Assembly: GCA_902796815.1 (NCBI GenBank)
Contig: CADBQL010000025.1
Span: 1 to 11,875 of the forward strand
Reading direction: 5' to 3'
Source: an uncultured Coriobacteriaceae bacterium
GTDB taxonomy: Bacteria; Actinomycetota; Coriobacteriia; Coriobacteriales; Eggerthellaceae
Length of the DNA stretch: 11,875 nt
The notes below the pieces were generated by a model. That model saw only the letters and a list, made by a program, of their open reading frames with translations, did no database searches and had not been told where the DNA came from. Each line of letters starts with the position of its first letter. Positions within the stretch are counted from its first letter, which is position 1. Both the position numbers and the translations under genes were made by a program. Shown here piece after piece: positions 6,761 to 11,875 of the stretch.

Positions 6761-7222
6761 TCAGGAGCGTGGGCGTGTGAGTTCGGCGGTGTCGAGGCAG
6801 ATGGTGAAAGGTCCATCATTCGTGAGCTCGACTTGCATATAAGCTCCGAATTCGCCACATGCGACATGCGTCACGTCTTGCTTGGCGCGCGCGATGAAAG
6901 CCTCGTACAGGCGCTTGGACTCGTCGGGTGCGCCGGCGTTCGTGAACGAGGGGCGATTTCCCTTGCGGCAATCGGCGTACAGCGTAAATTGGGAAATGAC
7001 CAGCACTTCACCTCCAACATCGGCAAGCGAAGCCCCCGTGGCTTTTTCGCCATCGGGGAAAATCCTCAGTTTGAAAATCTTAGACCACAAACGTTCGACG
7101 TCGGATTCGGTATCGTCGGCTCCAACGCCTAGCAGGATTACATAGCCGCATCCGCATGAACCTACTGTTTTGCCGTCTATTGTGACGCTTGCGCTTGTTA
7201 CGCGCTGAACGACCGCTCGCAT
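6761..7222 (-). CDS. dtd: D-aminoacyl-tRNA deacylase (Dtd)
   Basis: This enzyme hydrolyses D-amino acids, and glycine, from mischarged tRNAs and protects translation from wrong chirality. The 153-residue protein starts MRAVVQRVTSASVTIDG, the typical family N-terminus. It has the SQFTLY motif at 77-82 and the NDGPFT motif at 135-140. The GP pair at 137-138 is the cross-subunit Gly-cisPro that rejects L-amino acids. The ATG at 7222 is preferred over an in-frame start 25 codons upstream because the homologous sequence begins here and AAAGGG lies six bases before it. TACACT at 7260-7255 is a possible -10 with no good -35. It is divergent from recN and convergent with the hypothetical gene at 5180. 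Confidence 0.95.
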   Translation of the reverse strand: MRAVVQRVTSASVTIDGKTVGSCGCGYVILLGVGADDTESDVERLWSKIFKLRIFPDGEKATGASLADVGGEVLVISQFTLYADCRKGNRPSFTNAGAPDESKRLYEAFIARAKQDVTHVACGEFGAYMQVELTNDGPFTICLDTAELTRPRS

Positions 7223-7304
7223 ATGCTGCCCTTTCGCTGAATAATGTCGTTGACAGTGTAGCGGAACGAGCTGTGTCTCCAGGCATTTTATCGGCAATCG
7301 ATTT

Positions 7305-7324
7305 CCAATATTGCAAATCGGGGA
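7305..7324. repeat. Isolated copy of the 42-base-array unit
   Basis: CCAATATTGCAAATCGGGGA nearly repeats the sequence at 6191-6210 (CCCATATTGCAAATCGGGGG), sharing more of it than a single array unit. It overlaps small inverted repeats: CGATTT/AAATCG (7299-7320) and CAAATC/GATTTG (7314-7328). It lies between the divergent dtd and recN starts, about 85 bases from dtd. Confidence 0.65.
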
Positions 7325-7460
7325 TTTGACGAGCTCGAAAATGGGGTGGGGCGCAGCTTTGGCGAGCCCGCGTGCTCGTTAAGGCTGCGACTTGTAGCAC
7401 GTGCCTTTCTGACAATTTGGCTAAGGCATGAAAAGCGAGGGGGAGTGCGCTTGCGTGCAT

Positions 7461-7466
7461 TATAAT
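7461..7466 (+). promoter_or_regulatory. Perfect TATAAT -10 giving a probable leaderless recN mRNA
   Basis: TATAAT lies within the perfect 12-base palindrome GCATTATAATGC (7457-7468). The recN ATG begins at 7473, seven bases beyond the last T, which is where transcription normally starts. No strong -35 is seen at 17-18 bases (AGGGGG region) and no Shine-Dalgarno lies between. Leaderless mRNAs are common in Actinobacteria. Confidence 0.6.
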
Positions 7467-7472
7467 GCTCGC

Positions 7473-9392
7473 ATGATTGATGAGATTCAGGTGCATAATC
7501 TGGCGCTGATTCGCGATGCGTCATTTGAGCCGTGTCCAGGCCTTACGGTCATCACGGGCGAAACTGGTGCGGGCAAAACCGCGCTGCTTTCGGCGCTCAA
7601 GCTGCTTATGGGCGTGCGTGCGAGTGCCGACATGGTTCGCGACGGAGAAGATGGCCTGGTCGTTTCGGGTCGCTTTTTGCAGCATGACATAAAGTCGGGT
7701 TTTTTGTCATTAAGTGAAATGGTCAACAATGGCGATGTAGACGGGGATAGCGTCGGTGATGGTGGAGAAAGCCACGGCGTCGAGAGCTACAGCGTTGGAG
7801 ACAGCGCGGAAAACCGCGGTGTCGGGGGTGGCGGCAGCTTCAAGGATAGCAACCTCGAGGGCAATGGCGCCAAGGACGATGGTGACGAAGCCGCCGAAGA
7901 CCTTGCCGAGCTTGCTGATTCCACAAATCGTGCCAGCGCAGATGGCTTTGCCCCTAACGTGAGGTCCGACGATTCAGTCGCGCCTGAAGAACTGATCGAG
8001 CTGGTCGTCACGCGAAAAGTCGGTGCAGACGGTCGCTCGCGAGCGAGCATCGACGGCGCGATGGCAAGTGTGAAAGAGCTTTCGGCCCTGGTGGCGCCAA
8101 CGGTAGACCTGTGCGGTCAGTTCGAGCACCAGCAGCTGATGAAGCCTGCGAACCACTTGCGCATGCTCGATGCATGGGCTGGGGACGAGTGCGTGCAAGT
8201 GCGTAGCGAGTATGCGCGCGCATTTGCGAATGCCGCGTCTGCCGCAGCCGAGCTCAAGCGCGTCCAAGAGGCGCAGCAGTCATCGTCAGCCCAGGTCGAA
8301 GACGCGCGTTTCGCGCTTAGACGCATCGATGAGGTGGACCCGCAGCCTGGCGAATACGACGAGCTTCTTCACGATTTGGAAATTGCCGAGCACGCCGAAG
8401 CGCTCGCACGTGCGGCAGATACGGCGCATGAGGCGCTTTCGGGTGAAGAAGGCGCGTTGGACGCGCTGAACACAGCCGCCTCAGCGCTCGAAACGGCGGG
8501 TCGCGTTGATCGTTCGCTTGCTGAGCTGGCGCAGTCGCTGCGAGAGGCGGGGTATGTGCTCGAGGATGTTTCGGCACAAGCGCGCGATTACCGCGACAAG
8601 GTCGATTTCGATCCCGAAACGCTTGCGGTTCAGCAGGAGCGCTATTCGCAGCTGCAGGGTTTGTTGCGCTCGTTTGGCCCTCGTATGGAGGACGTGCTTG
8701 CAACGCGTGAGCGAGCCGCGGAAATGGTTTCGCTCGTCGACGATTCCGAGGCGCGACTCAAAGCGGCACAACGTGCGGTTGAACAGGCGGAACAGGAGCT
8801 TTTGCGCGCCGCGGATGCCCTGGACGAGGCACGGTCGAAGGTCGCCCCTGCCTTCGCGAGCGCTGTGACAGCCGTGATGGATCGATTGGAAATGGGCGGG
8901 GCCGAACTTGTGTGTTCGCTTGAACGCCTCGATCGCGCGGCGTGGACCTCGGCTGGCCCTTCGTCGTTCGAGTTCATGTATCGGCCAGGTCGGGGAATGC
9001 AGGCGCGTCCGCTCGCGCGCATCGCATCGGGTGGCGAGGTCAGCCGCGTCATGCTGGCGACCAAGGTCGTACTTGGGGCGGAAGACGATGTGGATACGCT
9101 CGTATTCGATGAGGTGGATGCGGGTGTTGGCGGTGCCGTGGCCGTGGCGCTCGCAGATGTCATTGCCGATTTGGCGCGAACGCATCAGGTCATCGTTGTC
9201 ACCCATTTGGCTCAGGTTGCGGTGCACGGTCAATCCCACTATGTGGTCCGCCGCACGCAGGGTGACGCTGGCCCCGAAACCCAACTTGCACCCGTAACCG
9301 GCCAAGATCGCATCGACGAAATCGCCCGCATGCTTTCGGGGTCCATCACCGACACCTCTCGTGCCCACGCGCGCGAATTGCTCGGCGCATAA
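7473..9392 (+). CDS. recN: DNA repair protein RecN with a low-complexity insert
   Basis: RecN is an SMC-like ATPase acting early in double-strand-break repair, alongside RecA. The N-terminal head has GETGAGKTALLSALKLLMG (29-47), with Thr where Ser is usual in Walker A. The middle is a long Ala/Glu-rich coiled coil (about 240-460). The C-terminal head has signature SGGEVSRV (519-526), Walker B TLVFDEVDAGVGG (542-554) and VVTHLAQVA (575-583). At 639 residues it is longer than the usual 550-570. The excess is a Gly/Asp/Ser/Glu-rich stretch at about residues 84-170, between the beta strand ending SGRF and the conserved GADGRSRASIDG block. The start at 7473 gives the family's normal N-terminus (MIDEIQVHNLALI). 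An in-frame ATG at 7428 would add 15 unrelated residues and put the -10 inside the gene. Confidence 0.95.
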   Translation: MIDEIQVHNLALIRDASFEPCPGLTVITGETGAGKTALLSALKLLMGVRASADMVRDGEDGLVVSGRFLQHDIKSGFLSLSEMVNNGDVDGDSVGDGGESHGVESYSVGDSAENRGVGGGGSFKDSNLEGNGAKDDGDEAAEDLAELADSTNRASADGFAPNVRSDDSVAPEELIELVVTRKVGADGRSRASIDGAMASVKELSALVAPTVDLCGQFEHQQLMKPANHLRMLDAWAGDECVQVRSEYARAFANAASAAAELKRVQEAQQSSSAQVEDARFALRRIDEVDPQPGEYDELLHDLEIAEHAEALARAADTAHEALSGEEGALDALNTAASALETAGRVDRSLAELAQSLREAGYVLEDVSAQARDYRDKVDFDPETLAVQQERYSQLQGLLRSFGPRMEDVLATRERAAEMVSLVDDSEARLKAAQRAVEQAEQELLRAADALDEARSKVAPAFASAVTAVMDRLEMGGAELVCSLERLDRAAWTSAGPSSFEFMYRPGRGMQARPLARIASGGEVSRVMLATKVVLGAEDDVDTLVFDEVDAGVGGAVAVALADVIADLARTHQVIVVTHLAQVAVHGQSHYVVRRTQGDAGPETQLAPVTGQDRIDEIARMLSGSITDTSRAHARELLGA

Positions 9393-9427
9393 AGCGAGGA
9401 GCGTCCTGAGTGTTAAGGGCGCCATAA

Positions 9428-9447
9428 GTGCGTGGGCGCACGCTTTT
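9428..9447 (+). terminator. Weak candidate terminator after recN
   Basis: GTGCG/CGCAC (or the shifted GCGTG/CACGC) forms a 5-base-pair hairpin followed by TTTT, about 36 bases after the recN stop. The stem and T-run are short. The 251-base gap 9393-9643 contains this, a larger hairpin at 9500-9559, and no gene. Confidence 0.35.
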
Positions 9448-9499
9448 CGCTCGCGTCAGTCGAGATCGCGCGCGACCGCCGATTCCCCGCAAGCCTTCG

Positions 9500-9559
9500 T
9501 GCATGTCCGCCGCTTTCGCGCAAAAAGCGCCGACTGCGCGCGAAAGCAGCGGAAATGCA
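9500..9559. repeat. 60-base imperfect hairpin downstream of recN
   Basis: Ten perfect pairs GCTTTCGCGC (9512-9521) / GCGCGAAAGC (9538-9547) are extended outward past a C-A mismatch by CCGC/GCGG. A 2x2 internal loop and TGCAT/ATGCA follow. The loop is 16 bases. There is no T-tract. It could be an RNA 3'-end stabiliser or a repeat element. Confidence 0.6.
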
Positions 9560-9625
9560 TAAACCGTCAAGATTTCGCTGCCCGTCATCAAGTACGTTAG
9601 TTGCAGGTTTGCCACATAGTCACGA

Positions 9626-9672
9626 AACATTTTCAAAAAAATGTTGACAGCAAGCACTCCATTGCACTAAAG
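9626..9672 (+). promoter_or_regulatory. Promoter of the tryptophan T-box operon, with an AT-rich palindrome
   Basis: Perfect TTGACA at 9644-9649. A weaker -10 follows around 9665-9672 (TGCACTAAAG), which may work as an extended -10 because of the TG at 9663-9664. An 8-base-pair inverted repeat AACATTTT-CAAA-AAAATGTT (9626-9645) overlaps the first two bases of the -35 and could be an operator. The distance to the T-box 5' domain is about 60 bases. Confidence 0.55.
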
Positions 9673-9727
9673 TCACCATCAATCGAATAGCTCGAAACCG
9701 TTGAGGCGAAAGTCAAGCCAACATGGG

Positions 9728-9987
9728 CGCTCACAGAGAGCGGGCGTTGCTGAGAGTCCCGTAGAAATGCCGGTTGGTAAATGGATCGCCGAGGGAAAGG
9801 GGAAAGGCCACGTGTAAGCGAGGCCGAGTATCTGGACCGTGAGCCCGCGTTAGAGGCAGAGCGTGTGATGGCACGTTCACGAGTGGGTTTTCCCAGGTGG
9901 AAGACCAAGCAAAGGTGGCACCGCAGGTGTATTGAACCTGTCCTTTGCGACTTCGCGAGAGGTCGTGGAGGGCGGGTTTTTTATTTT
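9728..9987 (+). ncRNA. Tryptophan-specific T-box leader (transcription attenuator)
   Basis: T-box RNAs sense the charging of a tRNA. All key parts are visible. The base of Stem I pairs GCGGGC (9740-9745) with GCCCGC (9843-9848). An AGTA (9827-9830) precedes the specifier TGG (9833-9835), which matches the tRNA-Trp anticodon and is followed by ACC. The T-box sequence AAAGGTGGCACCGC lies at 9911-9924. The antiterminator is complete: GCAAAGG (9909-9915) pairs with CCTTTGC (9942-9948), with the TGGCACC bulge, then GCAGGT/ACCTGT. The bulge reads UGGC, whose C would pair with the G discriminator base of bacterial tRNA-Trp. It controls the gene at 10101. Confidence is high for T-box and for Trp; the exact 5' edge is approximate. 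Confidence 0.95.
9936..9987 (+). terminator. T-box-controlled intrinsic terminator
   Basis: ACCTGTCCTTTGCGAC (9936-9951) pairs with the 3' arm ending GGCGGGT at 9977 for about 16 pairs, several of them G-U. TTTTTTATTTT follows. The 5' arm overlaps the 3' half of the antiterminator (ACCTGT and CCTTTGC), so the two folds exclude each other. This is the standard transcriptional T-box switch, in contrast to the translational type common in other Actinobacteria. Confidence 0.92.
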
Positions 9988-10100
9988 GCGCTTGACGTGT
10001 TCGGGTGATTCGAGGCAGGGACGGCTGAGGGAAAGGATCCCGCAGCCACGGCGACGGTCACGGGGATAGGCCCCGGGCCACAACAGAAAGGAAGCCAACC

Positions 10101-10685
10101 ATGTCGAGCACCAACACTGCAGCAAAGCGCACCATCGCAACGTCGAACCAAGCAGCTAAGGGGTTGAGCACCCAAGACCTCATTCTGATAGCCGTGCTTC
10201 TTGCCGCTGGCGCCGTCCTGAAACTGACGGTCGGTTCGCTGCTCGCGTCTTTCGGCATGAAACCGAACTTCATCATCGCGATGTATTGCCTGGCCATCAT
10301 GCTTACACGCCCGAAAATCGGCCAAGCTGCCATCATCGGCCTCATTGCTGGCCTGATCTGCCAGATTCCGATGCTCAATGCCACGCCGGGGCTCAACATC
10401 GTTTCGGAGCTGCTCGGCGCGCTCGTGTGCGGCCTGCTTATCAAGATCCCGATGAACATCGGCGGAAAGCTTGACGTAAATCCGCTGGTCAACACGTTCC
10501 TTTCGACGTGCGTTTCGGGTGGCGCGTTCGCGCTGATGGCTATTTACATCAACGTCATTTCGCAGGGCACCGATCCCGCGCCGGCGCTCGTCGCCTACGG
10601 CGCCATCGTGCTCGGAACTGCGACCTTCAATGCCGTTCTGAACCAAATCCTCGTTCCGCCGCTGCGCAAGGTCCTGAAGAAGTAA
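10101..10685 (+). CDS. trpP: TrpP-like tryptophan ECF transporter S component
   Basis: This is a 194-residue integral membrane protein with a short polar N-terminus (1-24) and about six hydrophobic segments: about 25-50, 56-70, 73-93, 98-117, 131-153 and 162-186. The GMKPNF motif (52-57) after the first segment, and Asn/Pro-containing helices such as FNAVLNQILVPPLRKVL near the end, resemble TrpP of Bacillus and ECF S components. Substrate assignment rests on the Trp T-box in its leader plus this resemblance. GAAAGGAAG lies about seven bases before the ATG. An ECF ATPase follows after 317 bases, so it probably works with ATPases and a T component encoded onward. A stand-alone TrpP-type permease is the alternative. 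Confidence 0.82.
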   Translation: MSSTNTAAKRTIATSNQAAKGLSTQDLILIAVLLAAGAVLKLTVGSLLASFGMKPNFIIAMYCLAIMLTRPKIGQAAIIGLIAGLICQIPMLNATPGLNIVSELLGALVCGLLIKIPMNIGGKLDVNPLVNTFLSTCVSGGAFALMAIYINVISQGTDPAPALVAYGAIVLGTATFNAVLNQILVPPLRKVLKK

Positions 10686-10960
10686 ATGAGCCCCGCCTCA
10701 GGGGCGAGACTCATTGACCGGCCCGTCGACGTCAAGCCTGCGAGCGCCTCCCCAATGAGTCTTGCCCCTGGGGCAAGACTCATTCCGAGGGCAAGGCCCA
10801 TCCCCAATGAGTCGCGCCCCAGGGGCAAGACTCATTGGGGATGGGCCGACGTCAAGCCAGCGAGCGCCCTCCCAACGAGTCGCGCTCCAGGGGAATGAGC
10901 CAAGCCCCAGGGGCGAAACTCATCTCCGGGGCAGAGCCCATCCAAGGGGCGAAACTCATC
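10685..10960. repeat. Second cluster of the 31-base palindrome family
   Basis: The 317-base gap between the S component and the ATPase carries full copies at 10685-10715, 10754-10784, 10806-10836 and 10894-10924. Partial copies lie at 10874-10891 and 10945-10960. The copy at 10754 is a perfect palindrome about a central T. The copy at 10806 extends with CATCCCC/GGGGATG flanks into a 53-base palindrome (10795-10847, 24 of 26 pairs). The stretch 10727-10761 recurs at 10847-10881, a 120-base duplication. The first copy starts on the last base of the S-component stop codon. Apparent reading frames here are repeat artefacts. Confidence 0.92.
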
Positions 10961-11002
10961 CCGGGAGCACGACCCACCCACCATCCACGATGGAGCACCA
11001 CC

Positions 11003-11842
11003 ATGATAGACATCAAAGATTTCACGTTCACCTATCGCGAAAGCAGCGAACCGGTGGTCAAGGACATCAACTTGGCCATTCCCGACGGCGCATTCGTGGG
11101 CATCACGGGCGCTGCGGGTTCGGGAAAGTCGACGCTCACGTATGCGATGAACGGCATCATCCCGCACTGCTATCCTGGCGATTTTTACGGATCAGTCCAG
11201 GTCGAGGGCATGGATACCTGCGAGACTGAGCTTACGGACCTTTCGCGTGTGGTCGGAAGCGTTTGCCAGGACATCGATTCGCAGATCGTGACGTCCATCG
11301 TCGAGGACGAAATCCTCTACGGCCTCGAGAACTTCGGCGTTCCGCATGACCAGATCGAGGCGCGCCTTGTCGAAGCCCTAACCGATATGGGCATTGCCGA
11401 CCTGCGCAATCGCGTAATCGATTCGCTTTCGGGTGGACAAAAGCAAAAAGTCGCCATCGCGTCGGTCCTTGCCCTCAAGCCGCGCGTGCTCGTGCTCGAC
11501 GAGCCTACGGCTGAGCTCGATCCTGCGAGCTCGATCGGCGTGTTTGACCTGCTCGCCCGCTATGCGCACGAGCACGGCACAACGATTATCGTGGTCGAGC
11601 AAAAAATCGCGCTTCTTTCTCGTTATGCCGATTTGCTCGTCATCGTAGACGAAGGCCGTATCCGCTTTGCCGATGAGCCGGCACGCGTCCTCGAGCACTC
11701 CGACGAACTGCTCGAAATCGGCGTCAACTGCCCACGGTCAACGACGCTCATGAATCGCCTCGCAAAATCTGGCTTGTACGCAGGCCCGGTTTGCCGAAAC
11801 GTCGAAGAAGCGTGCAACGCGCTCGAGGAGGTGCTCGCATGA
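11003..11842 (+). CDS. ecfA: Energy-coupling factor transporter ATPase
   Basis: This 279-residue ABC ATPase would power the membrane S/T complex from the cytoplasmic face. Walker A GAAGSGKST is at 36-44, the Q-loop CQDIDSQIVTSIVEDE at 88-103 (the ECF-type Q-D-x-D-x-Q-I form), signature LSGGQKQK at 142-149, and Walker B VLVLDEP at 162-168. The switch position after the last core strand reads VVEQK, so Gln200 replaces the usual His. ATG 11003 with GGAG seven bases upstream is chosen. The frame is open upstream to 10835, but that part only translates the palindromic repeats. Its stop overlaps the next gene's start (ATGA), showing translational coupling. Transcription probably starts at the T-box promoter, unless an unseen promoter lies in the repeat cluster. 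Confidence 0.9.
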   Translation: MIDIKDFTFTYRESSEPVVKDINLAIPDGAFVGITGAAGSGKSTLTYAMNGIIPHCYPGDFYGSVQVEGMDTCETELTDLSRVVGSVCQDIDSQIVTSIVEDEILYGLENFGVPHDQIEARLVEALTDMGIADLRNRVIDSLSGGQKQKVAIASVLALKPRVLVLDEPTAELDPASSIGVFDLLARYAHEHGTTIIVVEQKIALLSRYADLLVIVDEGRIRFADEPARVLEHSDELLEIGVNCPRSTTLMNRLAKSGLYAGPVCRNVEEACNALEEVLA

Positions 11843-11875
11843 TCGAGTTTCGTGACGTCCACGCGTCGTACGACG
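11839..11875 (+). CDS. Second ECF/ABC ATPase, 5' end only
   Basis: The visible N-terminus MIEFRDVHASYD is the typical first strand of an ABC ATPase (compare MIEFRDVSFSYD-like starts). The 4-base ATGA overlap with the preceding ATPase fits the paired EcfA1/EcfA2 arrangement. The remainder is beyond the window, so function is inferred from context. Confidence 0.7.
   Translation, partial: MIEFRDVHASYD

Noticed and set aside
6938..6949. CGTTCGTGAACG palindrome as a possible SOS box
   Set aside because: It lies inside the dtd coding sequence and has the half-sites in the opposite order to the CGAAC...GTTCG LexA consensus.
8481..9425. Open frame of 314 codons on the - strand opposite recN
   Set aside because: It is a shadow of the conserved RecN C-terminal half.
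9781..10008. Short open frames on both strands across 9633-10008
   Set aside because: The sequence is accounted for by the T-box RNA and its terminator.
10835..11002. N-terminal extension of the ECF ATPase
   Set aside because: It only translates the palindromic repeats. ATG 11003 has a Shine-Dalgarno and gives the normal ABC N-terminus.

Overview
The window looks like chromosomal DNA of a high-GC Gram-positive bacterium, most likely Actinomycetota, class Coriobacteriia (Eggerthellaceae/Slackia-like). This placement is inferred from three things. The coaE-uvrB order is conserved across Actinobacteria. The coding sequence is GC-rich, with Arg/Ala/Glu-heavy proteins. A tryptophan T-box sits in front of an ECF transporter. 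No rRNA or other strong taxonomic marker is present, so the genus is a guess.

Layout. (1) 41-2996: coaE (dephospho-CoA kinase) and uvrB (excision repair) on the + strand, separated by a cluster of short GC-centred palindromes. (2) 2997-4728: a regulatory intergenic region and a 471-residue regulator with two Xre-type helix-turn-helix domains. (3) 4729-5179: no gene, but an 81-base nested palindrome and a GC-rich degenerate repeat. (4) 5180-5935: an unrecognised 251-residue protein with a Gly/Ala-rich linker. (5) 5936-6760: a convergent intergenic region dominated by a mirrored repeat array with a 42-base period. (6) dtd (D-aminoacyl-tRNA deacylase, - strand) diverges from recN (double-strand-break repair, + strand). 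recN has a perfect TATAAT placed so that its mRNA is probably leaderless, and its protein carries a large low-complexity insert. (7) 9393-11875: hairpins, then a promoter, a complete tryptophan-specific T-box attenuator, a TrpP-like membrane protein (ECF S component), a second cluster of the same palindromes seen before uvrB, an ECF ATPase, and the start of a second ATPase.

How the genes work together. coaE, uvrB, dtd and recN are housekeeping genes for cofactor synthesis, DNA repair and translation quality control. The right-hand module is a self-consistent tryptophan uptake system. Uncharged tRNA-Trp should stabilise the antiterminator and allow transcription of the S component and the downstream ATPases.

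The most unusual material is non-coding. Two distinct families of structured repeats occur: a 31-base palindrome family at 725-829 and 10685-10960, and a 42-base-period family at 5990-6496 with a stray copy at 7305. No CRISPR array, phage gene, transposase, or tRNA/rRNA gene was seen. No obviously novel multi-gene system was found; the repeat families and the two-HTH regulator are the best candidates for something undescribed.
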